From assembly GCF_003986935.1 (NCBI RefSeq), contig NZ_RJZE01000002.1, positions 248,001 through 312,000 of the forward strand: a stretch of 64,000 nt of DNA, read 5' to 3'. This DNA comes from Paraburkholderia kururiensis JCM 10599 = LMG 19447. GTDB taxonomy: Bacteria > Pseudomonadota > Gammaproteobacteria > Burkholderiales > Burkholderiaceae. Made by a program: the position numbers and the translations under genes. Shown in pieces: positions 45,202 through 54,029 of the stretch (the first letter of the stretch is position 1; every line of letters starts with the position of its first letter). The notes below the pieces were generated by a model. The model worked only from the letters and a program-made list of their open reading frames with translations, was not told where the DNA came from and made no database searches.

Positions 45202-45819
45202 ATGAGACTTTACGGATTTGCTGGAACGCGCTCGCAGCGCGCGCTTTGGGGCCTCAAGGAAGTCGATGCCGACTTTGAATTCGTGTCGGTGAATCTGCGC
45301 GAAGGCGAGCACAAGCGGCCCGAATTCCTGCGCATCAATCCTGCGGGAAAGGTACCGGTTCTGATCGACGGCGACCAGATCATTCCGGAATCCGCAGCAA
45401 TCGTTCTGTATCTCGCGGACAAGTATCCCGAGAAAGGGCTGATGCCCGACGACCTGCGCGAGCGCGCACAGGCGTATCGCTGGACGCTGTTTGCAGTGAC
45501 CGAACTCGAGCAGCCGCTCTGGCGAATCACGCGTCACACCTTGCTTTATCCGCCCGAGAAACGTTCCCCCGCCGATATCGAACTCGCGCGCGAAGACTTC
45601 AAGACGATGGCCGCGATTCTCGACAGGCATCTCGATGGGCGCCAATTCATCGTCGGCAACGCGCTCTCGGTGGCCGACTGCGTGACCGCGTATCTGATCG
45701 ACTGGGCCAACGAACTGCATCTGATCGATACGTTCCCGCAGTTGCAGGCCTACCTGGAACGTCTGTATGCGCGTCCGGAAGCGCCGCAGCGTATCGCCGA
45801 GGCACGCATGGCCGCGTGA
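45202..45819 (+). CDS. Glutathione S-transferase family protein
   Basis: 205 residues, thioredoxin-like N-terminus (MRLYGFAGTRSQRALWGL with a Ser/Arg start, NPAGKVPVLIDG, IPESAAIVLYLADKY) and a helical C-terminal half (IVGNALSVADCVTAYLIDWA). Two ATGs are adjacent; the second (45202) is chosen because GGAGG (45191-45195) is 6 bases from it and only 3 from the first. It probably responds to the MarR-type regulator together with the YciI-like gene. Substrate unknown. Confidence 0.9.
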   Translation: MRLYGFAGTRSQRALWGLKEVDADFEFVSVNLREGEHKRPEFLRINPAGKVPVLIDGDQIIPESAAIVLYLADKYPEKGLMPDDLRERAQAYRWTLFAVTELEQPLWRITRHTLLYPPEKRSPADIELAREDFKTMAAILDRHLDGRQFIVGNALSVADCVTAYLIDWANELHLIDTFPQLQAYLERLYARPEAPQRIAEARMAA

Positions 45820-45832
45820 GGGTGCTTCGCCG

Positions 45833-46111
45833 TCATAGCGGCCAGCGTTTGCGCGAGACAACGGCGAAACTTACTGCTATCGCCCCACCCTGCCCGGACG
45901 TCGCGTCTTCCGGGGGCGTCATGTCGAAGCGTGGCCGACGCACGCGCGCGTTGCGACTGGAAGAAGCGCCCGGCAACGGTTCGGCCTGAGACGCCGAGTC
46001 GTTGCCGGCTGCGTCGGTTCGCGCTGCCTCGTGCAGGCAGTCGCAGATCTCTTTGGAAGCCATGAGGCGTCGCTCGTAAAAGGGCATGTCCGTATTGAAC
46101 ACGCCACGCAT
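45833..46111 (-). CDS. Possible small hypothetical protein
   Basis: A 92-codon ORF with no Shine-Dalgarno site and no recognisable domain; polar, with CDCLHEAARTDAAGNDSASQ near the middle. Its codon composition is less biased than in neighbouring genes. It occupies most of the 337-base gap between the GST and the divergent LysR gene. Could be spurious. Confidence 0.25.
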   Translation of the reverse strand: MRGVFNTDMPFYERRLMASKEICDCLHEAARTDAAGNDSASQAEPLPGASSSRNARVRRPRFDMTPPEDATSGQGGAIAVSFAVVSRKRWPL

Positions 46112-46156
46112 CGATCAGTAAAATGAATGATTCGATCGATACGATAACGTGCCGGA

Positions 46157-47032
46157 ATGGAACTCAAGCTACTGAGAGCGTTTTTGACGGTCGCCGAGCT
46201 ACGGCATTTCGGACGCGCGGCCGACGCCCTGCATATGAGCCAGCCTGCCTTGAGCAAGCAGGTGAACGCGCTGGAAGCGAGCGTGGGCGGAAAGCTCTTC
46301 GAACGCGGGCGGCACGGCGCTGCGTTGACGCGCTTCGGCGAGGGCTTCCTGCCCGACGCGAAGGCACTCGTCTACGACGCCGATGAAATACTCGGGCGTG
46401 CGCGCGAAGCCAGCAGCGGCACGCGCGGACACTTGCGGGTGGGCATCTGCCTGTCCGTGCTGACGCTTGCGCCGCAGATCATCGCGGACTTTCGCCAGCG
46501 GCGTCCGGGTATCGCGGTCGCGCTGAGCGACCTGTCCTCCGACGAGCAAATCGGCCGCATTCAGGCGGGCAAGCTGGACGTGGGCTTCATGCGCCTCTCC
46601 CGTACCGAGGGCCTTTCTTCCCTGAACGTCGTCGACGAGCGGCTCGCGCTGGCGTTGCCGCCCAGCCTTGCGCGCGTGCGTCTTCCGTCCGACTTCGGGA
46701 AGCTGAACGAAATGGGCTTCGTGGCCTTGCGGCGCACACGCGGCCCCGGGCTCGCAGCGCAAATCGAAAACTGGTGTCGCGAACATCGGTTCGTGCCGAA
46801 CGTCACGCAGCAGGCCGACGATGTGCAGTCCGTTCTCGCGTCGGTCGCTGCGGGCGTGGGTGTCGCGTTCATTCCGTCGCGGGCCGAGCACCTGTTGCGG
46901 GACGCCACCGTTGTGCCGCTGCGCGGCAAGCATGCAACGTGGCGCGTGGGGCTGGTATGGGCCAGCGGAGCGCACAACCCCGTGACCTCGCAGTTCGTGT
47001 CGTTCGTTCGCGCGGCCTTGAAAAAAGGCTGA
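46157..47032 (+). CDS. LysR-family transcriptional regulator
   Basis: 291 residues: N-terminal winged HTH (1-65: LKLLRAFLTVAELRHFGRAADALHMSQPALSKQVNALE) and a periplasmic-binding-like effector domain (about 90-290). ATG 46157 is the natural start; no strong ribosome site. It is convergent with the alpha/beta hydrolase gene at 47083. Target and effector unknown; candidates are the hydrolase genes downstream. Confidence 0.92.
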   Translation: MELKLLRAFLTVAELRHFGRAADALHMSQPALSKQVNALEASVGGKLFERGRHGAALTRFGEGFLPDAKALVYDADEILGRAREASSGTRGHLRVGICLSVLTLAPQIIADFRQRRPGIAVALSDLSSDEQIGRIQAGKLDVGFMRLSRTEGLSSLNVVDERLALALPPSLARVRLPSDFGKLNEMGFVALRRTRGPGLAAQIENWCREHRFVPNVTQQADDVQSVLASVAAGVGVAFIPSRAEHLLRDATVVPLRGKHATWRVGLVWASGAHNPVTSQFVSFVRAALKKG

Positions 47033-47082
47033 CCGAAGCGGTGGCCCCCAACAATGGGCCCACCGCTTCGCGCAGAACCATC

Positions 47083-47862
47083 TCAACCGCGCTGCCCCGC
47101 CGCTTCGAGAATGAGCTGCGAGATCTCCTCAGGATGGGAGATCAGCGAGAGATGGCTCGACTTCAATTCGATGGTTTTAGCGCCCATGCGCTTGGCCATG
47201 AAGCGTTCGAGGTCGGGATTGATCGTGCGGTCTTCCGTGGAAACCGCGTAGAAGCTCGGTTTCGACCGCCACGCCGCCTGCGTCGTCTTGCCGGTGAGCA
47301 ATGCCTTGTGGAACGGCTCCTGCACTGCAAAGAGCAGCTTGGCCTTCGCTTCAGGCAGGTCGCCCGCGAAGTCGCGCAGGAAGGCTGCCTCGGTCAGGCG
47401 CCCTTCGTCGCCGTCGAAGACGATTCCAGCGGAGGCCGGCGGCGTCGGATAGGTCCGGGCCAGCGCCGTGTAGTCCTCGCCCGCATCCGGCGCACGCGCG
47501 GCCACGTAGACAAGCGCCGAGACGTTGGGATGCACGCCGGCTTGCGTCACGATCATGCCCGAGAACGAATGCCCGACCAGCACCGTGGGACCATCCTGCC
47601 GGTCCAGCACGCGCTGGGCCGAGGCAACGGCTTCGGGCAGCGTGGTCAGCGGGTTTTGAACGGAGGTGACATTGAGACCCGCGGCCTGCAATCGCGGGAT
47701 CACGTCCGACCAGCACGACCCGTCAGCAAAGAGCCCATGCACGAGCACGACATTGCGCGCCTTCGCAGGAGCCGGCATGGCGGCCATGCCGCGCGAGGAT
47801 ATGAGCGAGGCGGCGGCGCCTGCAATGAGTGCCGCCGAGAAGCTACGTCTGTTCATCGTCAT
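47083..47862 (-). CDS. Alpha/beta hydrolase with Tat-type signal
   Basis: 259 residues. The N-terminus NRRSFSAALIAGAAASLISS looks like a twin-arginine signal, so the enzyme is probably exported. The hydrolase core begins with VVLVHGLFADGSCW (oxyanion region), the nucleophile is Ser in VGHSFSGM, and the late His is in SSHLSLISHPEE. Esterase-like; substrate unknown. Two ATGs lie 6 bases apart; the first (47862) has GGAAGG nine bases upstream. It follows the enoyl-CoA hydratase gene by 45 bases on the same strand. Confidence 0.85.
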   Translation of the reverse strand: MTMNRRSFSAALIAGAAASLISSRGMAAMPAPAKARNVVLVHGLFADGSCWSDVIPRLQAAGLNVTSVQNPLTTLPEAVASAQRVLDRQDGPTVLVGHSFSGMIVTQAGVHPNVSALVYVAARAPDAGEDYTALARTYPTPPASAGIVFDGDEGRLTEAAFLRDFAGDLPEAKAKLLFAVQEPFHKALLTGKTTQAAWRSKPSFYAVSTEDRTINPDLERFMAKRMGAKTIELKSSHLSLISHPEEISQLILEAAGQRG

Positions 47863-47907
47863 CGTGCGTCTTCCTTCCTGGTGGGTTGCGGTGTGTGCAA
47901 TAACGAA

Positions 47908-48696
47908 CTAGCGGCCTTTGTATTCCATGGCGGGCCGGGGTTGGCCGGCGCGCGCGGCCTTGATCGCGGATGCGAGCCCTGCCGTCGCGTCCTCCGTGTC
48001 GAAGAGCGGCATCGCGATATCGAAGAGCGCCTCATCTGCGGCATCGATACCGCCCACGGCCCACGTACGAAGCAACGCCTTGTGGGCAGCGTGCGCGCGT
48101 GTCGGGCCTCGAGCCATCTTCAACGCGAAAGCCTCGGCTTGCTCCAGCAGTTGCGCATCGGGCACCACGCAATTCACCACCCCGAAGCGCTCCATCGTGG
48201 CAGCCGGTACCGGCTCCGACGTGAACGCCCATTGCGCGGCGCGAAAGCGCCCCGCTCGCTCCGCAACGCGATAGATGCCGCCCAGCATCGTGGCGATGCC
48301 CAAGGTCTGTTCGGGATGACCCAGGCGTGCGGACTCCGCGGCGAAGACCACATCCGCGCGTAACGCGAGTTCCAGACCGCCGCCGAAGCAGAGCCCCTGC
48401 ACGGCGGCGACGACAGGCAACGGCAGTCGCTCGAAGCGATTGAACGCGTTCATGTAGCGCTCGAAGAGCGAGCGCAACGCGGCGCGGGACATGCCCTCCC
48501 ACGGAAGAATGTCGCCACCGAAGCTGAAGTCGGGGCCTGCTGCGCGAAGCAGCACGGCACGCGCGTCGCTCTGGCCGATGGTCGTCAACGCATCGTCCAG
48601 TTCGCCGATCATCTGCTCGGCAAGACGGTTCTGCGGCGGATTGTCGAGGCGGATCGTCGCGACCTGGTTCGAGATGTCGAGCAAGAGATGAGCCAT
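47908..48696 (-). CDS. Enoyl-CoA hydratase/isomerase family protein
   Basis: 262 residues of the crotonase fold: GGDILPWEGM for the CoA/oxyanion region, AAVQGLCFGGGLELALRADVVFAAESARLGHPEQTLGI as the family signature. Glu/Asp in the second acid position appears in GHPEQTLG, so hydratase or isomerase activity is possible. It starts 2 bases after the stop of the hydrolase gene at 48699 and is thus cotranslated with it. Pathway unknown. Confidence 0.9.
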   Translation of the reverse strand: MAHLLLDISNQVATIRLDNPPQNRLAEQMIGELDDALTTIGQSDARAVLLRAAGPDFSFGGDILPWEGMSRAALRSLFERYMNAFNRFERLPLPVVAAVQGLCFGGGLELALRADVVFAAESARLGHPEQTLGIATMLGGIYRVAERAGRFRAAQWAFTSEPVPAATMERFGVVNCVVPDAQLLEQAEAFALKMARGPTRAHAAHKALLRTWAVGGIDAADEALFDIAMPLFDTEDATAGLASAIKAARAGQPRPAMEYKGR

Positions 48697-48698
48697 GT

Positions 48699-49607
48699 TC
48701 AACCCTGTGGTGATGAGAGATGCTCGCGGAACCATTCGACAGCCGCACGGCTCGCTTCGGGGAAATACTGCTGGTACGCGTCGAAGTGTCCGCCCGGAAT
48801 CATCGCAAGCCGCTTGGGCTGCAATGCTTTCTCGTACGCGGCGAGCGCCAGATCGGTGGCGGTGATGGTGTCGTGCGAGGCGACGACCATCAGCAGCGGC
48901 GTCGGCGAGACGCGCGAAACCCACACGCCCGGCTCGTACATGCGAGCGGCACGCGTGGAGCGCACGGTTACGGAATTGTCCCAGGTGCCGTCGGGAACGG
49001 GCTGCTGGTAGAACGCGAGCGCGTCCTGCGTGCGGTACGCCGCGGGCACGGCCGGATCGTCGCTCACGACGGCCTGGCGCATGGGCGCCTCGCCGCGGGC
49101 CTCGCCGCGCTCGTCGTTCGCAAAGGTCTCCTCCATCGACGCAACGAATTCCGGTGCCACGCGCCGCAGCCCCTGCTCGTAGCCGCTGATGGTGGGCACC
49201 TGCGCCACCACGCAGCGTAAGCGCCGATCCGTCGCGCCCAACACGATGGCATGGCCGCCGGCGTAACTCGTGCCCCACAGACCGATGCGCGCCGCATCCA
49301 CGCCCTCGTACGATTCCAGAAACGACAGCGCGCGACGCCAGTCGCCAATCTGCCGCCACGGGTCGATGTCTTGCCGCGGCTCGCCTTCGCTCGCGCCAAA
49401 GCCGCGATGGTCGTGAAGCAGCACGATGAAACCCGCTTGCGCGAACGCACGCGCAAAGCGCTCTATGCCGTGCTCTCGCGTGCCCGCATACCCGTGGGCC
49501 ATGGAGATGGCAGGCAAGCGCGTGCCATTGCCCGCGGGCACGAACAGCCACGCCCGCAGCGTGATGCCGCCTTCTGCTTCGAATTCCACGTTTAGACGTT
49601 GGACCAC
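48699..49607 (-). CDS. Alpha/beta hydrolase (dienelactone hydrolase/DltD-like family)
   Basis: 302 residues. Core motifs: LPAISMAHGYAGTREHG near the N-terminus, nucleophile Ser in GLWGTSYAGG, acid in MVVASHDTI, catalytic His in IPGGHFDAYQ. The preferred start is GTG at 49607 because AAGGAGG sits seven bases upstream; an ATG at 49628 lacks a ribosome site and would add seven residues. First gene of a three-gene run hydrolase, enoyl-CoA hydratase, Tat-type hydrolase, suggesting a small catabolic unit for an unknown ester or thioester. Confidence 0.85.
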   Translation of the reverse strand: MVQRLNVEFEAEGGITLRAWLFVPAGNGTRLPAISMAHGYAGTREHGIERFARAFAQAGFIVLLHDHRGFGASEGEPRQDIDPWRQIGDWRRALSFLESYEGVDAARIGLWGTSYAGGHAIVLGATDRRLRCVVAQVPTISGYEQGLRRVAPEFVASMEETFANDERGEARGEAPMRQAVVSDDPAVPAAYRTQDALAFYQQPVPDGTWDNSVTVRSTRAARMYEPGVWVSRVSPTPLLMVVASHDTITATDLALAAYEKALQPKRLAMIPGGHFDAYQQYFPEASRAAVEWFREHLSSPQG

Positions 49608-49739
49608 GGTCACGCCTCCTTGCTTCATCGGGTGAAACGAGCCGCTGACCCGATGCAGCAGCGGGTCAGCAGCCTCGTTCGGGAAAGACCACGTCGCCGC
49701 ATGGTGCGCGGCGACGGCAAGAGAAACGACGGGTTCCAG

Positions 49740-50171
49740 CTACTTCGTCGGCACGGGAACAATCGCCGAGATGCGCCAGCCGTCTGCTGTGCGGATCGCG
49801 ATTTCGTTGACGAGAAACTGGAACGTGGCCGCTGGTTGGCCTGAGGCGCCGGCCGTGATGCGCGTGGGGGCGTAGAGGTGGGCTGTGTCCGGCCCGAGCG
49901 GAATCACGCGCATGGCCTCCTCGTCCGGTTCGAATTGCCACGTGCCGGCGAAAACCGCGCGGAAGTGATCAAGAACAGCCTCGCGCCCCCAGAAGGTGTA
50001 GGCGCGCGCGACGAAGTTCACGGGGTCGGACTGGCCGGCAGGCGGGCGCGCGAGGATCGAGTCCATGACCTCGATGTCGTGGGCCGTTTCAGCCGCCGCC
50101 TGTCGCAGGAACAGCGCGCGAATGTCCCGTAGGTCCTCGGGGCTCATCGTCGAAAAGGCACGAACGTTCAC
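49740..50171 (-). CDS. NTF2-like (SnoaL/DUF4440-type) protein
   Basis: 143 residues of the cystatin/NTF2 fold: helical start (MSPEDLRDIRALFLRQAAAETAHDIEVMDSILA), then a curved sheet with ARAYTFWGREAVLDHFRAVFAGTW and PTRITAGASGQPAATFQFLVNEIAIRTADGW. Such proteins are small-ligand-binding or isomerase-like. The GTG start at 50171 has GAGG five bases upstream. No signal peptide. Function unknown. Confidence 0.78.
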   Translation of the reverse strand: MNVRAFSTMSPEDLRDIRALFLRQAAAETAHDIEVMDSILARPPAGQSDPVNFVARAYTFWGREAVLDHFRAVFAGTWQFEPDEEAMRVIPLGPDTAHLYAPTRITAGASGQPAATFQFLVNEIAIRTADGWRISAIVPVPTK

Positions 50172-50523
50172 AGTGACCTCGCAAAGCGGATTTTTCAGGA
50201 AGCAGGATGGACGCGTGACGCCGGCGCGCGGCGCGGGCGGCGTGCCAAACCAGGCTGGATGCCAAGCTGGATACGCGGCTGGATAACAGGCTACACAACG
50301 CAGGCTGTACGACTGACTCGAAACCCGGATGGGCTGGTCACTATGCTAGCGGTTGCGAGGTCGGTGCAGAAGCGGGTTTCGGCGCGGTTTGGTACGGGAA
50401 TGATGCTATTTCCTGTGGCCGGCGCGCGCGGGCTTTCACCTTGTGCGACCCGCGTTTCCGGCCTCTAAGCCGGAGTTTTCGGCAGACGGCTTCACGCCCG
50501 AATGGCAACCGACCTGTCCACCT
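50172..50523. other. Intergenic region with GCTGGAT iterons
   Basis: 352 bases with no convincing gene. Three GCTGGAT repeats at exact 12-base spacing (50254, 50266, 50278) lie about 85-115 bases upstream of the NTF2-like gene. The rest is mixed composition with the repeat noted separately. Confidence 0.5.
50254..50284. repeat. Iteron-like repeat, GCTGGAT x3 at 12-base spacing
   Basis: GCTGGAT at 50254-50260, 50266-50272 and 50278-50284; the 12-base period is near one helical turn plus, so sites are not all on the same face. Confidence 0.7.
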
Positions 50524-51120
50524 TCAGAGCACTTGCCCGCCAGGCGCGACCGCGCGCGCCGGTGTCGCGACGCTATCGAGATGGAGGCGCTGCCAGGCCC
50601 GCGGACTGATGCCCGTCAAGCGCTTGAACCATCGCCCCAGATGGGACTGGTCCACAAAGCCGCATGCGAGCGCAATGGCCGGCAACGCAAGGCCGCCTTG
50701 CCGCAGCAGGTCCTTTGCGAGCGCGACCTTGTTTTTGAGCGCCCACCGATGCGGCGGCAAGCCTGTCGACTGCTTGAACTCCCGCGCAAAGTGACTAGGC
50801 GAGAGCCCGCACGCTTCGCCGAGCGCCGCGAGCGTGACGCTGTCGTGATCGCGCACCGACAGCATGGTCTTGGCAAGCTGTAGATGCGCAGGGGACAGGC
50901 CGCCGCGAACGCGTCGCAGGGCGCCTGTCGGGTGCGTGTGGCCGCAGTCGTCGAGCACGTAGGCACGAACGGTGCGCGTAGCGAGGTCGAAGAAGAGCGC
51001 AGACGCGGCGTTCTGTCCTCTGTCGTCGGGTCCGTCGCCGCCGGCACTCACCTGGACCGCACGCACCTGAACCGTGACGAACGATGGCGCGACGAAGACC
51101 GCAGCGGATCGCCCCATCAT
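50524..51120 (-). CDS. AraC-type DNA-binding protein, short
   Basis: 198 residues. The C-terminal half (about 95-190) is a typical AraC double HTH (VTLAALGEACGLSPSHFAREFKQSTGLPPHRWALKNKV, LPAIALACGFVDQSHLGRWFKRLTGISPRAWQR). The N-terminal part is short (about 90 residues) and has no cupin signature. The ATG at 51120 overlaps the stop of the DsbA-family gene by four bases (ATGA), so the two are translationally coupled. That pairing suggests a thiol or redox theme, by inference only. Confidence 0.85.
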   Translation of the reverse strand: MMGRSAAVFVAPSFVTVQVRAVQVSAGGDGPDDRGQNAASALFFDLATRTVRAYVLDDCGHTHPTGALRRVRGGLSPAHLQLAKTMLSVRDHDSVTLAALGEACGLSPSHFAREFKQSTGLPPHRWALKNKVALAKDLLRQGGLALPAIALACGFVDQSHLGRWFKRLTGISPRAWQRLHLDSVATPARAVAPGGQVL

Positions 51121-51803
51121 GACGCAGCCCTCTTCTTTCTCGCCAACAACCGAAGGTCTGCCGACGGCATGTCGGCAAGCAGCCGGTCCAGCGCGGCGGT
51201 CAGGTGTTCCACGGGCGCGACGCCGCGCACCACGACCGGTGGCCGTGTTCGTGCCTCGTCGCTGGTGTGCGAAAGCATCACGAACGGCAGTCCGGTTACG
51301 CCGAGGCGGCCCGCCCTGGCTTCGTCGTCCTCGATCGCCGTCTTGAAGCGCTGCGCGGCGAGCGATGCAGCCAGCGCCGCGCGATCGACACCACATTCGG
51401 CGGCAATATCGAGCAGCACGTCCGCACGGCCGATATCGCGGCCATGCTCGAAATAGGCCTTGAACAGCGCACGATGCACGGCGTTGAAGCGTCCCACCGT
51501 GCGACTGAAGAAAGCCGTTTCGAACGCAAGACGGCTGCGCGGCGCAACGGGCGGCAACTGAACTTTCACGTTACGTTCGGCCGCGAGCGGATAAACCGCA
51601 TTGAGCCAGATGTTGGTGATGTACTCGCCGTCGGGTTCGATCAGCGCAATGGGCTCGGGGCGCAGTTCGAACGCGTGCCATTCGAGCACGAACGGCACGC
51701 GCGACTCTTCGATGAACCGGTCGAGCACACTCATCTGCAAATAACAGAAAGGGCACACATAGTCTGCCCAGCAATCAATGCGGACGGTCGGCATCGGAAT
51801 CAT
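51117..51803 (-). CDS. DsbA-family (FrnE-type) oxidoreductase
   Basis: 228 residues, thioredoxin-like fold with inserted helices. The redox site is CPFC near residues 17-20 (DYVCPFCYLQMSVLD); later landmarks are GLPFVMLSH (cis-Pro region) and a helical lid. No signal peptide, so it should act in the cytoplasm as a disulfide isomerase or 2-hydroxychromene-isomerase-like enzyme. AGAGG precedes ATG 51803. Its TGA overlaps the ATG of the AraC-type gene. Confidence 0.87.
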   Translation of the reverse strand: MIPMPTVRIDCWADYVCPFCYLQMSVLDRFIEESRVPFVLEWHAFELRPEPIALIEPDGEYITNIWLNAVYPLAAERNVKVQLPPVAPRSRLAFETAFFSRTVGRFNAVHRALFKAYFEHGRDIGRADVLLDIAAECGVDRAALAASLAAQRFKTAIEDDEARAGRLGVTGLPFVMLSHTSDEARTRPPVVVRGVAPVEHLTAALDRLLADMPSADLRLLARKKRAAS

Positions 51804-52023
51804 GGAAAGCCTCTCGGCGTTTTCCGAGAGTGGAAGTGTGCGTCGACGTGGCGTTTGTGCCGACCATAATACCCGTGTGCTTATCTTGTGTTGCGCACGC
51901 CCGGTCGCTTCTGGTACGCAAATGCTATTTCTTTCGCGCTGCCCTGCCGGCGTCGGCCCGTTTCCTGCTGATGAATCCGCGGCGCCGCACGCGGGTTGCG
52001 CACAGATGCCGGGCGCGAGCCTT

Positions 52024-52494
52024 CTATGACTGCGTCCCCGCATACGCCGCCTTCAGCGCCGCGACGTCGAACTTCGTCATCTGCATCATGGTTGCGGCGA
52101 CCCGCCCCGCCTTGACCGGATCCGGATCCGCGATCATCGCGATAAGGTCGTCCGGAACGATCTGCCACGATACGCCGAAGCGGTCCCTCAGCCAGCCGCA
52201 GCCGTCGGCCGTGCCGCCGTCCATAAGCGCGCCCCAGTAGCGGTCCAGCTCCGCTTGATCGCCGCAACTGATCATCAACGATATCGCGTGATTGAAAGCC
52301 TCGCGCCGTTCGTGGCTCATGGCGATGAAGGGCTGCCCGAAGAGAACGAACTCGACCACCTTGGTGGACGCGGTGCCCTGCACCGACGTGACGCGATTCA
52401 CGCGCGAGTCCGGAAAAATACCCGCGTAGAAAGCGGCGGCCTCTTCGGCTTCGGATGAGTACCAGAGAAACGGCGTGATCTTTTGAATCGACAT
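52024..52494 (-). CDS. VOC-superfamily protein (PhnB-like)
   Basis: 156 residues, PhnB-type glyoxalase fold: QKITPFLWYSSEAEEAAAFYAGIFPDSRV at the start, later GWLRDRFGVSWQIVPDDL and KLDVAALKAAY-like end. The metal-binding residues seem partly present (Glu in the first half, His missing), so enzymatic function is uncertain. AAAGGAG lies 8 bases before ATG 52494. It is downstream of the diguanylate cyclase gene. Confidence 0.85.
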   Translation of the reverse strand: MSIQKITPFLWYSSEAEEAAAFYAGIFPDSRVNRVTSVQGTASTKVVEFVLFGQPFIAMSHERREAFNHAISLMISCGDQAELDRYWGALMDGGTADGCGWLRDRFGVSWQIVPDDLIAMIADPDPVKAGRVAATMMQMTKFDVAALKAAYAGTQS

Positions 52495-52565
52495 CGCATG
52501 TCTCCTTTCAATGTTGGCCTCTCGCGAACACAGGCGCATGCCGCCACCGGGCCCGGGAAGTACGC

Positions 52566-53870
52566 CTAACCCACCTCGACGCGATTACGGCCCAATTGCT
52601 TGGCGCGGTAGAGTGCCCGGTCCGCGCGTTTCATCAGCGCATCGACGTCGCGCTCGCCTGCTTCGCGCGTGACGACGCCGATGCTCACGGTAAACGGAAT
52701 CGCCTCGAGACGCCACGCATGCTCGAAATCGTGCTGCTCGATACGCAGACGCAGTTGTTCCGCCACCTTATGCGCGACGTTCGCATCCGCGCCCGGCAGC
52801 GCCGCGACGAATTCCTCGCCGCCCCAGCGCGCGAATACATTGGAATCCTGCATCACCGAAAGCCCCACTTTCGCGAGCACGCGCAGGACCTCGTCGCCGG
52901 CATCGTGACCATAGCTGTCGTTGATCTTCTTGAAGAAGTCGATGTCGAGAATGAACGCTGACAGAACGTCGTCGGCGCCGAGCGCCTTATCGACGAAATC
53001 CAGAAACTCGCGGCGGTTCGGCAGGCCCGTCAATGCATCGGTACCCGCCTGCTTCTTCAGTTGTTCCATGAGTTGGGCACGATCCGTGATGTCGCGCACG
53101 ACTGCCGTGAACTCGGTTACGCCGTTCACATCGATCTTGGAGATCGCGATTTCGACCGGAATGACGGAGCCATTCCGATGCCGTCCGTACACACTGTTGC
53201 TGCCGTCCATGCGCGGGGGCGTGACCTGCCGCTCGCTCATCTGCACGGTGTTCGCAAACTGCCGTACGCGTTGCGAGTGGCCCGCGCGAAACCTTTCGGG
53301 CAACAGCATTTCGATGGGTTGCCCGAGCACCTCGGCCGCCGTATAGCCGAACAGGTTCTCTGCCGCGCGATTGAAGAGCGTGATGCTGTGCTGCTGGTCG
53401 ATCGCGACAATCGCGTCGTAAGCCGAATCGACTACTGCCCGGTAACGCGAAGCGCTGGCCTCCATTTCGCGTGCGAGCGGCGAGGTCGGCGCGGCCCTCA
53501 CGCCCGTGACGAGTATTTCGCGCGCCGCTGCGCCGCCATGAGAATGTGCAAATGGTTTGAACGAGAGGCGCCAACGCAGGGCGCCGTCGTGGACGTCGTG
53601 AAACTCGCACGCCTGCTTTTGCGGCGCTGCGTCGGACCTCAGGCAGGTTTCCAGCGTCTCGCGCAACGCTTGCCACTTGCCGTCGGTACTCAGCGAATCG
53701 AATGGCACAGGAAATGTCTGCGTGTCCGGCAGCGCTGCGCCAATCATCTGCAAGAAAGGGTCATTGCATGCCGTGACAACAAGCTCGCCGCGCTCGTCCC
53801 GCCCGACGATGGCAACGCTGACCGCCACGCCGTCCTCGAACTCATGAGGGGTGTTGGGGCAATTGGACAT
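52566..53870 (-). CDS. PAS-PAS/GGDEF diguanylate cyclase
   Basis: 434 residues. A poorly conserved N-terminal PAS-like region (about 15-125), a canonical PAS (about 143-262: YRAVVDSAYDAIVAIDQ, YTAAEVLGQPIEMLLPERF), and a GGDEF domain (about 268-434) with the active site GGEEF at 350-354 and PNRREFLDFVDKAL. The RxxD inhibitory site five residues ahead of GGEEF is absent (QDSN), so product inhibition is not expected. It makes c-di-GMP and opposes the EAL enzyme at 26073. AAGGT lies a few bases before ATG 53870. Confidence 0.9.
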   Translation of the reverse strand: MSNCPNTPHEFEDGVAVSVAIVGRDERGELVVTACNDPFLQMIGAALPDTQTFPVPFDSLSTDGKWQALRETLETCLRSDAAPQKQACEFHDVHDGALRWRLSFKPFAHSHGGAAAREILVTGVRAAPTSPLAREMEASASRYRAVVDSAYDAIVAIDQQHSITLFNRAAENLFGYTAAEVLGQPIEMLLPERFRAGHSQRVRQFANTVQMSERQVTPPRMDGSNSVYGRHRNGSVIPVEIAISKIDVNGVTEFTAVVRDITDRAQLMEQLKKQAGTDALTGLPNRREFLDFVDKALGADDVLSAFILDIDFFKKINDSYGHDAGDEVLRVLAKVGLSVMQDSNVFARWGGEEFVAALPGADANVAHKVAEQLRLRIEQHDFEHAWRLEAIPFTVSIGVVTREAGERDVDALMKRADRALYRAKQLGRNRVEVG

Positions 53871-54029
53871 AGTCGTACCTTGCTGGAGCGTTACACCGTT
53901 TCGATCCAGGTATGGTACGAGAAATTGTTGCCCGCGAGTCTTACGGGATTTTCGGGAGGAGGTTATGCCGCCGCTGCGCTCGCAGGCTGTCTGAAAGGTT
54001 TGGGGAAATGCCGCCCACCGCGCCCGCAA

